Positions 23,785 to 31,993 of a stretch of 38,783 bases of DNA are shown piece by piece; the stretch's first letter is position 1; each line of letters begins with the position of its first letter. Under the pieces are notes generated by a model, which ran no database searches, was not told the DNA's origin, and saw only the letters and a list, made by a program, of their open reading frames with translations. Source of the stretch: Firmicutes bacterium CAG:534 (GTDB taxonomy: Bacteria > Bacillota > Clostridia > Lachnospirales > Lachnospiraceae); contig FR894517.1 of assembly GCA_000436115.1 (NCBI GenBank), positions 1-38,783 on the forward strand. Direction: 5' to 3'. A program made the position numbers and the translations under genes.

Positions 23785-23795
23785 GGACTGGAAGG

Positions 23796-24941
23796 ATGAA
23801 ACGAATATGCGTTTTTTTGACAGCATTTTTATTGCTTTTCCGGCTTTGGCCAGTGCAGGAGCTTCACGCCTCAGCAGGGGAAGAGCAAAAGTACATAGAT
23901 CAATGGCTTTCTTCACTGGAAATTGAAAATCTGGATCAGGATATCCGGGAGCTTCTGCCGGAAATGCACATAGATGCGGAAGCTCTGTTTATGATGATCC
24001 TTGAGGGAAAGGTGCTGACGGCCGTGGGAGAGCTTGCATCCCAGCTGAAGGGATGTTTTGTCAGCGAAATAGCGGGGATGCGCCAGGTGTTTTTATCCAT
24101 TCTGGTTCTGGGAGTGCTGTCGGCGCTCTTTTCCGGTTTTTCGGATCTGTTCGCAGGACAGCAGATGGTAGAAGCAGGGTTTTATTTTTTGTATCTTTTT
24201 CTGATCATGCTGCTCACAAGGGTTTTTATGACGGTCTCGGAAATAGCGACCCAGGCAGTTGAGAATATTATCCTGTTTGTAAGACTTTTGATCCCCACTT
24301 ATTTTGTAGCAGTGGGAACAGCCTGCGGGACCACAACCGCAGCTTTTTATTATGAGATGATGCTGGTGCTTTCTTACCTTGTGGAACGGTTTCTGGGAGC
24401 TTTCCTGATTCCCTTTATCTATAGCTATGTGCTTCTGGCGCTGCTTAACGGTATCTGGATCGAGGAAAAACTGACGCTTCTTCTGGACTTTATGAAAAAG
24501 GCCATACAGATGGCATTAAAGATTTCTCTGGGAGCGGTAACCGGCCTCAGCCTGGTACAGGCAGTGATCGTTCCGGTTGCCGACCAGCTTAAGATCTCGG
24601 CAATGAGAAAAGCGCTGTCAGCCCTGCCGGGAGTGGGAAATCTGGCAGAGGGAGTAACGGAGCTGATGATCGGTTCGGCGGTGCTGATCAAGAACAGTAT
24701 GGGCGTTTTTCTGCTGCTGGTCTTATTGGCAGGCAGCATCCTGCCTCTTTTAAAGATCCTGCTGGCAGCCGGGGCAGTAAAGCTGGGAGCTGCGGTGGCG
24801 GGGATTGTCAGCGATAAAAGGCTGTCAGGCTGCACAGACAGAGTAGGAGAAGGCTGCCTTTTGCTTTTCCGCTGCGTGTTTACGGCAATGGCCTTGTTTC
24901 TGATCGTGATCGCCGTTGTAGCCTATATGGTCTCTGGATAG
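23796..24941 (+). CDS. spoIIIAE: Stage III sporulation protein AE
   Basis: This 381-residue polytopic membrane protein starts with a signal-like sequence (MKRICVFLTAFLLLFRLWP, probable cleavage after HASA), has an extracytoplasmic helical stretch (about 30-95), then seven or eight membrane helices including the conserved RLLIPTYFVAVGTACGTTTA and SALPGVGNLAEGVTELMIGS. It is the largest membrane component of the SpoIIIA channel. I chose the ATG at 23796, which has GAGG nine bases upstream and gives a proper signal peptide; a GTG at 23781 overlaps the spoIIIAD stop but lacks a ribosome binding site. Length is close to the ~400-residue Bacillus homologue. Confidence 0.95.
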   Translation: MKRICVFLTAFLLLFRLWPVQELHASAGEEQKYIDQWLSSLEIENLDQDIRELLPEMHIDAEALFMMILEGKVLTAVGELASQLKGCFVSEIAGMRQVFLSILVLGVLSALFSGFSDLFAGQQMVEAGFYFLYLFLIMLLTRVFMTVSEIATQAVENIILFVRLLIPTYFVAVGTACGTTTAAFYYEMMLVLSYLVERFLGAFLIPFIYSYVLLALLNGIWIEEKLTLLLDFMKKAIQMALKISLGAVTGLSLVQAVIVPVADQLKISAMRKALSALPGVGNLAEGVTELMIGSAVLIKNSMGVFLLLVLLAGSILPLLKILLAAGAVKLGAAVAGIVSDKRLSGCTDRVGEGCLLLFRCVFTAMALFLIVIAVVAYMVSG

Positions 24942-24953
24942 GAGAAACAGCAT

Positions 24954-25472
24954 ATGATAACGATGATAAAGAATATCTGTATTTTCATGCTGATTGCACA
25001 GGCGGTCCTCTTTTTTGTGCCTGGGAATTCCTATATGAAATATGTAAGGGTGCTGGTAGGGATCCTGATGATCATGGGAATTGTGGGGCCGCTGTTTGAG
25101 CTTTTTACAGACAGCACGGTAAAGGATGAGATTCTGCAGGAGCAAAAGGCCCTTACGGATCAAATCGGGGACCTTGAAGGTCAGATGGAAGCAGGGGAGG
25201 AAACCATGGCAATTTACAGTGGAATTGAGGAAGAAATCAGGGAAAGGCTGGCAGAGACGGATCCTGACTATACGGTACAGAAGGTTACGCTGATGGAGGA
25301 AAAGGATCACAGCTTACGGATCGAACTGACCGTGGCAAGGAAGGATCGAAAGATATGGGTAAGCCAGGTCGAAATCGGACAGAAGGATACAAAGGAGGAA
25401 GAAAGGCTCCGTACGGTCTATGCAGAGAGTCTTTCCATTTCACCCGAACAGATCGAACTGATCTTAAAATAG
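24954..25472 (+). CDS. spoIIIAF: Stage III sporulation protein AF
   Basis: This 172-residue protein has two N-terminal transmembrane helices (about 5-22 and 30-50, with YVRVLVGILMIMGIVGPLFE) and a soluble C-terminal domain that in Bacillus has the ring-building fold seen in secretion systems. That domain ends SISPEQIELILK; this style of ending is usual. GGAGAA lies before its start. Membership is supported by position between AE and AG and by the helix pattern, since the family is weakly conserved in sequence. Confidence 0.93.
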   Translation: MITMIKNICIFMLIAQAVLFFVPGNSYMKYVRVLVGILMIMGIVGPLFELFTDSTVKDEILQEQKALTDQIGDLEGQMEAGEETMAIYSGIEEEIRERLAETDPDYTVQKVTLMEEKDHSLRIELTVARKDRKIWVSQVEIGQKDTKEEERLRTVYAESLSISPEQIELILK

Positions 25473-25483
25473 GACGGGAGGTG

Positions 25484-26110
25484 ATGGCGGCGGAAAAGAA
25501 AAAGCTTGAGAAATGGAAGGGAAAACTGAATAAAAACAATTTTCTGATCCTGGTTCTTCTGGGCGTTTTGCTGCTGGTGGCAGCATGGCCGGTGGAAAAG
25601 GATAAGACGGTAAAGTCCAGTCAATGGGACAGTGAAAGTGCTACCATAAAAGAAACAGAAAAGACAGAGGAGGAAACCGTGGCGGACAGTGCGTTACAGA
25701 GCTTTGCCGCAGATTATGAAAGCAGAATGGAGGAGCGCCTGCGCATACTGCTTTCCGGCATGGAAGGAGTGGGACAGGTACAGGTGATGATCACCTTTGA
25801 GGATACAGGGGAGTGGATTGTAGAAAAGGATGATCAGGAAAAGATAGGAGGTAGCACGGAGGTGGATTCTGCCGGGGGAAGCCGGAATACTTCAGATGTC
25901 ACAAAACAGCAGGAAACCGTATTTGTAAACGGGGAAACGCCTTTCGTAAGACAGCGGATCCTGCCCAGGGCGGAAGGGGCTGTGATCTGCGCAGAAGGGG
26001 GAGGCAATCCGCAGACAGCCAGAAAAGTCAAAAGCGCAGTCCAGGCTTTGTTTGGAATTGAACCGCAGAAGATCGTAGTGGAGGAGCGGAAAAAGAATGA
26101 AAAAAGTTAA
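25484..26110 (+). CDS. spoIIIAG: Stage III sporulation protein AG
   Basis: This 208-residue bitopic protein has a cytoplasmic basic start, one transmembrane helix (FLILVLLGVLLLVAAW, about 21-36) and an extracytoplasmic domain. The family signature is visible in RLRILLSGMEGVGQVQVMIT and later PRAEGAVICAEGGGNPQTAR. In Bacillus SpoIIIAG forms a large 30-mer ring spanning the intermembrane space. I chose the ATG at 25484: AGGA lies nine bases upstream, whereas the frame, open back to 25355, would otherwise overlap spoIIIAF by more than 100 bases. The stop is followed by a 94-base gap before spoIIIAH, the largest in the operon. Confidence 0.95.
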   Translation: MAAEKKKLEKWKGKLNKNNFLILVLLGVLLLVAAWPVEKDKTVKSSQWDSESATIKETEKTEEETVADSALQSFAADYESRMEERLRILLSGMEGVGQVQVMITFEDTGEWIVEKDDQEKIGGSTEVDSAGGSRNTSDVTKQQETVFVNGETPFVRQRILPRAEGAVICAEGGGNPQTARKVKSAVQALFGIEPQKIVVEERKKNEKS

Positions 26111-26204
26111 GCGGACACTCTTGCTCCATCGGTGCTAAAACGGAAAGTCCATACATAGAATTACTATAGTTAAAATAGTATCAAGGGAAAAAGGAGATAC
26201 GGAC

Positions 26205-26963
26205 TTGAAAAATATGGTGAAGAAAAATCAGATCATGATTACGGCATTAGCGATTATGATCGCAGTGGCAGGGTATCTGAATTTTGCAGGAGGCAAGATT
26301 ACAGAGGAAGACATCGTTACAACCGGAGCAGACAAAGTGATGACAAATGAAACAGCCGCAGGAACGGATCAGGAGGTGGCTGCCTTATTTGAAATTTCAG
26401 ATGAAGACATGGAGCAGGCACAGTATGGCGACATAGAAAGCCTTGATTCCGATCAGGTGGTGCTGGAAGAAAACTATCTGGATGAAACCATGGATGAAGC
26501 AATGATGGCTGAAAATGGCGAGGAAGGACTTTTGGAGGCCCAAAATACGGAAAATCAGATTTCTGAGACAGAAACGCCGGGGGAAGCAGTATTTACATCT
26601 GCCTCTAGTCTGGGAACGCTTTCCGGAGCGCGGCTGCAAAAGGAGCAGACCAGGGCCAGAAATAAGGAGACCCTTCTTGAGATCATCAATAATGTAAATA
26701 TTACCGAGGAACAAAAGCAGAAGGCAGTGGATAATATGATTGCCATGACGGATATTGCCGAAAAGGAAACGGCAGCGGAAATCCTTCTGGAAAGCAAGGG
26801 ATTTGAAGACGTAGTGGTGAGCATTACCGATAATACAGTGGATGTGGTAGTGAGCGCCGCAGAACTGACAGAGGCAGAGCGGGCGCAGATCGAGGATATT
26901 GTGATCCGCAAGACAGGAATTGCACCGGAAAATATTGTGATCAGCACGCTTGCTGATCAGTAA
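26205..26963 (+). CDS. spoIIIAH: Stage III sporulation protein AH
   Basis: This 252-residue bitopic protein has a short basic start, a membrane helix (IMITALAIMIAVAGYLNFAG) and an extracytoplasmic part. After a variable acidic linker (about 35-140) comes the YscJ/FliF-like ring-building domain, with ARNKETLLEIINNVNITEEQ, EILLESKGFEDVVVSI and AQIEDIVIRKTGI. SpoIIIAH pairs with forespore SpoIIQ across the two membranes to form the channel. The start is a TTG, 8 bases after AAGGAG; the in-frame ATG at 26214 is 17 bases away and less likely. At 252 residues it is longer than the 218-residue Bacillus protein, mainly through the acidic linker. A perfect 9-bp inverted repeat covers its last codons. 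Confidence 0.95.
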   Translation: MKNMVKKNQIMITALAIMIAVAGYLNFAGGKITEEDIVTTGADKVMTNETAAGTDQEVAALFEISDEDMEQAQYGDIESLDSDQVVLEENYLDETMDEAMMAENGEEGLLEAQNTENQISETETPGEAVFTSASSLGTLSGARLQKEQTRARNKETLLEIINNVNITEEQKQKAVDNMIAMTDIAEKETAAEILLESKGFEDVVVSITDNTVDVVVSAAELTEAERAQIEDIVIRKTGIAPENIVISTLADQ

Positions 26964-27031
26964 AATAAAAAGATGCTATATTTTGAAAAATGTGGTATCC
27001 TATTACAGAAGTAAAAGAAAGGATATGCCTT

Positions 27032-28183
27032 ATGAAAAGAGTATTTTTAATTGTTTTGGACAGTGTGGGAATAGGAGCTATGGATGATGCAGATAAGTTT
27101 GGGGATGCAGGAACCAATACTTTACGGTCTGCATCCAGAGGCTCCTGTTTCCATGTACCCAATATGGAACAGATGGGATTATTTAACATTGACGGAATGG
27201 ATTGGCACGAAGGGGTAAAAAAACCTACTGCAGGGTATGCCAGAATGACGGAAGCGTCACAGGGAAAGGATACGACCATTGGACACTGGGAGATAGCAGG
27301 CCTGATCTCTCACAAGCCGCTCCCGGTTTATCCCCAGGGATTTCCGGATGACGTCATAGAAGCCTTTGAGAAGATGACGGGAAGAGGCGTTCTTTGCAAT
27401 AAGCCTTATTCCGGAACAGAAGTCATAAAGGACTATGGAGATGAACATGTAAAGACCGGAAAGCTGATCGTTTATACTTCAGCAGACAGTGTGTTTCAGA
27501 TCGCAGCCCATGAAAGCGTGGTCCCTGTGGAAACCCTTTATGAATACTGCCGTATGGCCAGAAAGCTGCTGACCGGAAAACACAGTGTGGGCAGAGTGAT
27601 CGCAAGACCGTTTGTAGGGGAATCCGGAGCCTATGTGAGAACAACAAACAGACACGATTTTTCCCTGGAGCCTACAGGAACAACCATGCTGGATGTGCTG
27701 AAGGAGGCAGGAAAAGATGTGATCGGTGTGGGAAAGATCAAAGATATTTTTGCAGGACGGGGTGTCACTTCCTATGTATACACCAAGGGGAATGCAGATG
27801 GAATTGATAAGACGTTAGGATACCTGGATCAGGATTTTGATGGACTTTGCTTTATCAATCTGGTAGATTTCGATATGCTTTACGGACATAGAAATGATAT
27901 TGAAGGCTATGCAAAGGCGCTTACAGAGTTTGACAAGGCGCTGCCGTCCATAATCGGAAAAATGAGAGAGGATGATCTTTTGATGATCACGGCAGATCAT
28001 GGCTGTGATCCGGGATATACAGTATCTACAGATCATTCCAGAGAACATACCCCTCTTCTCCTGTACGGAAAAACAGTGAAACCGGGAAATTACGGAACCA
28101 GGGATACCTTTGCGGACATTGGAGCCACTGTGCTTGATTACCTGGGAGTAGAAGGTGGGATTGCCGGCAGTTCACTTCTGTAG
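27032..28183 (+). CDS. deoB: Phosphopentomutase
   Basis: This 383-residue enzyme interconverts ribose-1-phosphate and ribose-5-phosphate (and the deoxy forms), linking nucleoside breakdown to the pentose phosphate pathway. It is of the alkaline-phosphatase superfamily with two manganese ions. Metal and active-site motifs are VLDSVGIGAMDDA (D10), GKDTTIGHWEIAG with the phosphorylated threonine at 81 or 82, then TADHGCDPG and DHSREHTPLL near the C-terminus. The ATG at 27032 has AAAGGA eight bases upstream and gives the standard MKRVFLIVLDS start; the frame is open for 14 codons further upstream. No nucleoside phosphorylase or deoC gene is nearby, so it is an isolated deoB between the sporulation operon and prfC. 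Confidence 0.97.
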   Translation: MKRVFLIVLDSVGIGAMDDADKFGDAGTNTLRSASRGSCFHVPNMEQMGLFNIDGMDWHEGVKKPTAGYARMTEASQGKDTTIGHWEIAGLISHKPLPVYPQGFPDDVIEAFEKMTGRGVLCNKPYSGTEVIKDYGDEHVKTGKLIVYTSADSVFQIAAHESVVPVETLYEYCRMARKLLTGKHSVGRVIARPFVGESGAYVRTTNRHDFSLEPTGTTMLDVLKEAGKDVIGVGKIKDIFAGRGVTSYVYTKGNADGIDKTLGYLDQDFDGLCFINLVDFDMLYGHRNDIEGYAKALTEFDKALPSIIGKMREDDLLMITADHGCDPGYTVSTDHSREHTPLLLYGKTVKPGNYGTRDTFADIGATVLDYLGVEGGIAGSSLL

Positions 28184-28208
28184 AAGAAAGATACTTGGAG
28201 GAAAAAGC

Positions 28209-29801
28209 GTGAATAATTACGAAAAGGAAATCAACAGAAGAAGGACTTTTGCCATTATCTCCCACCCGGATGCAGGAAAGACAACACTGACGGAAAAGTT
28301 TCTGCTTTATGGAGGGGCCATCAATCTTGCGGGAAGCGTAAAAGGAAAGGCCACTGCCAGGCATGCAGTATCAGACTGGATGGAAATTGAAAAGGAAAGA
28401 GGTATTTCTGTGACCTCTTCTGTGCTGCAGTTTGAATATGACGGATTTTGCATCAATATTTTGGATACGCCCGGACACCAGGATTTCTCAGAGGATACCT
28501 ACAGAACCCTGATGGCTGCCGATTCGGCGGTGATGGTGATCGATGCTTCCAAGGGTGTGGAAGCCCAGACCAGAAAGCTGTTCAAGGTCTGCGTTATGCG
28601 CAAAATCCCGATCTTTACCTTTATCAACAAAATGGACCGGGATGCCAATGATACCTTTGAGCTTTTGGATGAAATTGAAAAGGAGCTTGGGATCGCCACT
28701 TGTCCTGTTAACTGGCCTATCGGCTCAGGAAAGGGCTTTAAAGGGGTGTACGACAGGGACAGGCAGCTTGTGATCACTTATTCGGATACTGAGAAGGGAA
28801 CGAAGGAAGGGGAAAGCAGGGAGATCTCCATGGAGGATGGAGCGGCGCTGCTTGAGGCCATCGGACAGGAAGCAAAGGACAAGCTTACAGAAGAGATCGA
28901 GCTTCTGGATGGAGCCAGTGCAGAATTTGATCTGGAACAGGTACAGGCAGGAAACCTGACCCCGGTCTTTTTCGGATCGGCGCTGACCAATTTCGGAGTA
29001 GAATTTTTCCTGCAGCATTTTTTGAAAATGACCACAACGCCTCTTGCAAGGAAGGCAGATATTGGACTGATCTCGCCTACCCAGCATGATTTCTCGGCCT
29101 TTGTGTTCAAAATCCAGGCAAATATGAACAAGGCTCATCGTGACAGGATTGCTTTTATGCGTATCTGCTCCGGCAAGTATGAGGCCAGCATGGAGGTAAG
29201 GCATGTACAGGGAAACAAGGTCATGCGTCTTTCACAGCCCCAGCAGATCATGGCAAGTGAGAGAAAGATCCTGGACGAGGCCTATGCAGGAGATATTATC
29301 GGCGTATTTGATCCGGGTATTTTTTCCATCGGAGATACGCTGTGCATGCCGAAGGAACAGTTTAAATACGAAGGGATCCCTACCTTTGCACCGGAGCATT
29401 TTGCCAGGGTGCGCCAGGTGGATACCATGAAAAGAAAGCAGTTTGTAAAAGGAATTACACAGATCGCACAGGAGGGCGCAATCCAGATCTTCCAGGAATA
29501 TAATACCGGTATGGAAGAGATCATTGTGGGTGTGGTCGGCGTCCTGCAGTTTGATGTTTTGAAGTACAGACTGGAAAATGAATATAATGTAGAAATTAAG
29601 CTGGAACCGCTTCCATATGAACATATCCGCTGGATTGAAAACAAGGATGTGGATCTGAAAGCGCTTGTGGGAACCTCTGATATGAAGAAGATCAAGGATC
29701 TTAAGGGAAATCCTCTGCTTTTATTTGTCAATGCATGGAGCGTGGGAATGACTTTGGACCGGAATAAGGGACTGGTACTTTCGGAATTCGGTCGAAGCTG
29801 A
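28209..29801 (+). CDS. prfC: Peptide chain release factor 3
   Basis: This 530-residue translational GTPase removes RF1/RF2 from the ribosome after peptide release. G1 is HPDAGKTT (19-26, K24), switch II is DTPGHQDFSEDTYR, and G4 is NKMDRD. The start, NNYEKEINRRRTFAIISH, and a C-terminal segment LRWIENKD-like (IRWIENKDVDLKALVG) identify RF3 rather than EF-G. The start is GTG at 28209 with GGAGG seven bases upstream; an earlier in-frame ATG at 28155 overlaps deoB and is unlikely. It lies 25 bases after deoB and 21 before the lipoprotein gene, with no terminator, so cotranscription is likely. Confidence 0.96.
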   Translation: MNNYEKEINRRRTFAIISHPDAGKTTLTEKFLLYGGAINLAGSVKGKATARHAVSDWMEIEKERGISVTSSVLQFEYDGFCINILDTPGHQDFSEDTYRTLMAADSAVMVIDASKGVEAQTRKLFKVCVMRKIPIFTFINKMDRDANDTFELLDEIEKELGIATCPVNWPIGSGKGFKGVYDRDRQLVITYSDTEKGTKEGESREISMEDGAALLEAIGQEAKDKLTEEIELLDGASAEFDLEQVQAGNLTPVFFGSALTNFGVEFFLQHFLKMTTTPLARKADIGLISPTQHDFSAFVFKIQANMNKAHRDRIAFMRICSGKYEASMEVRHVQGNKVMRLSQPQQIMASERKILDEAYAGDIIGVFDPGIFSIGDTLCMPKEQFKYEGIPTFAPEHFARVRQVDTMKRKQFVKGITQIAQEGAIQIFQEYNTGMEEIIVGVVGVLQFDVLKYRLENEYNVEIKLEPLPYEHIRWIENKDVDLKALVGTSDMKKIKDLKGNPLLLFVNAWSVGMTLDRNKGLVLSEFGRS

Positions 29802-29822
29802 TCGGAAAGGCGTGATATCCAT

Positions 29823-31085
29823 TTGAAAAAGAAGTATATTGGCACAATCTGTTTTTTGATCCTGCTTATTCTGACCGGCTGCAGCAGTCTGCAGAAAACC
29901 GGAGAGACACAGGAGAAGGAGCAGCAGGGTGAAACGCTGCAGGAATATCCTGCAGGGACGGAAAAAGAGGACAGCATCACAGAGCAGCCAAAGGAGGCCG
30001 AGGAGACTGGCAATGCAAACATTGAAAATCTGCCTGTGCTGCCCAGAGAAGAAGTGGAGCGCCAGAAGGCACAGCAAAAAGGCTTGTTTTATTATGACCG
30101 GCTGTCAGAACAGGAACAGACTGTATATGCGGAGATCCTGACCATTCTTCAGGAGTTTGGAGAAGGGATCGGTATATCCAGCACGCAGACAGAGGAGATT
30201 GAAAAGGTCTTTGAGTGTGTGCTGAATGATCACCCTGAAATCTTTTATGTAGATGGGTATACTTTTACCAGATATACAATGGGCGACCTGGTAAAAAAGA
30301 TCACCTTTTCGGGAACTTATCAGATATCCCGGGAAGAGGCCTATAACAGACAGCTTATCATTGACGAATACACCGGGAACTGCCTGGGAAGCATACCGGA
30401 TGGGCTGGATGAATACGGCAGAACAAAGTATATTTATGAATATATCATTATGAGCACCGAATATGACGCCCAGGCGCCGGATAACCAGAATATCTGCTCC
30501 GTGTTTTTACGGGGGAGAAGCGTGTGCCAGGGATATGCCAAGGCAACCCAGTATCTGCTGGCCAGAGCGGGAATAGAGGCAACCCTTGTTATGGGGCGGG
30601 TGTCCGGCGGCGAGGGACATGCATGGAACCTGGTAAAATTGGACGGGCAGTACTATTATGTGGACACCACCTGGGGAGACGCATCCTATCAGCTGGTAGA
30701 GGGAGACAGATCTGCAGAAAGCGGAAGCCTTCCTCCCATTAATTATGATTACCTGTGCGTGACTACGCAGCAGATGCAAAAGACGCATACGCTGGAATCC
30801 ATGGTGGAAATGCCGCTTTGCACCTCTATGAAGGATAATTATTATGTGCGTGAAGGCCTGTATTTTACGGAAGTGGATGAAGAAAAGCTTTCCCAGGTAT
30901 TTGCAAGGGCCTATGAAAGCGGAAGCGGATATATCACTTTGAAATGCGCAGAGGAAGGGTGCTACATTGAGATGCGGAAGTATCTGATCGAGGAACAGCA
31001 GATCTTTCGCTTCCTGAGCAGCGGAGAGGGAACTGTGTCCTATGCAGAGAACGAGGAGCAGCAGAGCCTGAGCTTCTGGCTTTAG
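29823..31085 (+). CDS. Transglutaminase-like domain lipoprotein
   Basis: This 420-residue protein starts with TTG (GGAAAGG 12 bases upstream, a long spacing) and has a lipoprotein signal: basic KKK, hydrophobic IGTICFLILLILTGC with the lipidated cysteine at residue 20. An acidic Gln/Glu-rich linker (about 21-85) probably reaches through the wall. The transglutaminase-like core (about 200-300) shows the papain-type triad: Cys235 in SVCQGYAKATQYLL, His266 in GGEGHAWNLVKLDG and Asp281 in YYYVDTTWGD. Such secreted proteins may act as proteases or cross-linkers; the substrate is unknown. A C-terminal domain of about 100 residues is not recognised. It follows prfC closely but has no evident functional link. 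Confidence 0.9.
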   Translation: MKKKYIGTICFLILLILTGCSSLQKTGETQEKEQQGETLQEYPAGTEKEDSITEQPKEAEETGNANIENLPVLPREEVERQKAQQKGLFYYDRLSEQEQTVYAEILTILQEFGEGIGISSTQTEEIEKVFECVLNDHPEIFYVDGYTFTRYTMGDLVKKITFSGTYQISREEAYNRQLIIDEYTGNCLGSIPDGLDEYGRTKYIYEYIIMSTEYDAQAPDNQNICSVFLRGRSVCQGYAKATQYLLARAGIEATLVMGRVSGGEGHAWNLVKLDGQYYYVDTTWGDASYQLVEGDRSAESGSLPPINYDYLCVTTQQMQKTHTLESMVEMPLCTSMKDNYYVREGLYFTEVDEEKLSQVFARAYESGSGYITLKCAEEGCYIEMRKYLIEEQQIFRFLSSGEGTVSYAENEEQQSLSFWL

Positions 31086-31107
31086 AAAATCCCTGCCGGG
31101 ACTATGC

Positions 31108-31124
31108 AAAAACATGTTTTTTTG
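31108..31124 (+). terminator. Weak AT-only palindrome with T run, possible terminator
   Basis: AAAAACATGTTTTT is a perfect palindrome followed by more T. The stem has only one G-C pair per arm, so terminator strength is doubtful. It is the only terminator-like element between the lipoprotein gene and the asp23 gene. Confidence 0.3.
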
Positions 31125-31177
31125 TTATTATTATCTGTAACAGGGCTTGCGACAGCAGGAAAGAAAGGAACAAAATT

Positions 31178-31564
31178 ATGGAAAAAACTTTTGAACAGAA
31201 CACATATGTATTGCAGGAAGATGAAGAACTTGGATCTGTGAAGATTGCAGATGATGTTGTGGCAATGATCGCCGGTCTGGCCGCTACAGAAGTAGAGGGA
31301 GTGGCTTCTATGGCAGGAAATGTTACCAACGAACTTTTGAACCGGGTAGGTGTGAAAAATCTGGCAAAAGGTGTAAAGGTGGAAGTGCTCGGCAAGAATG
31401 TAAAGGCAGAGCTGGCGCTGATCGTTGAATACGGCTATAATATTCCTTCTGTTTCCCAGAAGGTACAGGATAAGGTTAAGACGACTATTCAAAATATGAC
31501 AGGACTTGAGGTGACGGATGTGGATGTCCGCATTGCCGGAGTCAATATGCAAAAATTAAAATAA
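31178..31564 (+). CDS. Asp23/Gls24 family envelope stress response protein
   Basis: This 128-residue protein has the Asp23 (DUF322) signature: GSVKIADDVVAMIAGLAATE, EVEGVASMAG, then KGVKVEVLGKNVKAELALIV and VQDKVKTTIQNMTGLEVTDV. Members are abundant soluble proteins linked to alkaline or cell-wall stress; in staphylococci Asp23 sits at the membrane through AmaP, which is not present here. Firmicute genomes often place this gene (YqhY-type) just before nusB, and in Bacillus YqhY is implicated in control of acetyl-CoA carboxylase, so YqhY is the closest named relative. GAAAGGA lies before the ATG. It appears to head the nusB-to-recN run. Confidence 0.92.
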   Translation: MEKTFEQNTYVLQEDEELGSVKIADDVVAMIAGLAATEVEGVASMAGNVTNELLNRVGVKNLAKGVKVEVLGKNVKAELALIVEYGYNIPSVSQKVQDKVKTTIQNMTGLEVTDVDVRIAGVNMQKLK

Positions 31565-31583
31565 GAACGCAGGGTGAATGCTC

Positions 31584-31982
31584 ATGAGCAGAAGAGAAAT
31601 GAGGGAGCAGATCTTTAAGCTGCTTTTCAGGGTAGAGTTCAATCAGAGAGAGGAAATGCCGGAGCAGGAGCAGTTTTTCTTTGAGGACGAAGAAAATACT
31701 GCCGCTTTGAAGGACTGTGACCAGATCAGGGACAAGGTAAACAGGATCGTAGAAAAGCTGGATGAGATCGATGAGAAACTCAATATGACGGCAGAAGGCT
31801 GGCAGACGAAACGTATGGGAAAGGTAGATCTTACCATATTAAGGCTTGCTGTTTATGAAATCAAATATGATGAGGACATTCCCACAGGAGTGGCGATTAA
31901 CGAGGCGGTGGAGCTTGCCAAAAAGTTCGGGCAGGATTCTTCTCCGGCTTTTGTAAACGGAGTGCTGGCAAAATTTGCATAG
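31584..31982 (+). CDS. nusB: Transcription antitermination factor NusB
   Basis: This 132-residue all-helical RNA-binding protein joins NusE (S10) on boxA of rRNA leaders to support antitermination. It has SRREMREQIFKLLFRVEFNQ at the start, then LTILRLAVYEIKYDEDIPTG and VAINEAVELAKKFGQDSSPA with FVNGVLAKFA at the end, the core NusB signature. I chose the ATG at 31584, six bases after AGGGTGA; another in-frame ATG at 31578 abuts that site. It lies 19 bases after the Asp23-family gene and 11 before xseA. Confidence 0.96.
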   Translation: MSRREMREQIFKLLFRVEFNQREEMPEQEQFFFEDEENTAALKDCDQIRDKVNRIVEKLDEIDEKLNMTAEGWQTKRMGKVDLTILRLAVYEIKYDEDIPTGVAINEAVELAKKFGQDSSPAFVNGVLAKFA

Positions 31983-31993
31983 GCAGACAGAAT

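Noticed and set aside
26937..26960. Perfect 9-bp inverted repeat with CGCT loop at the end of spoIIIAH
   Set aside because: It lies in the last codons and is followed by an A-rich, not T-rich, stretch on the + strand, so it is not an intrinsic terminator; it may only stabilise the mRNA or be a coding coincidence.
26971..27006. Possible promoter before deoB with TGGTATCCT extended -10
   Set aside because: No -35 at a usable distance and only four of six -10 bases match; too weak to annotate.
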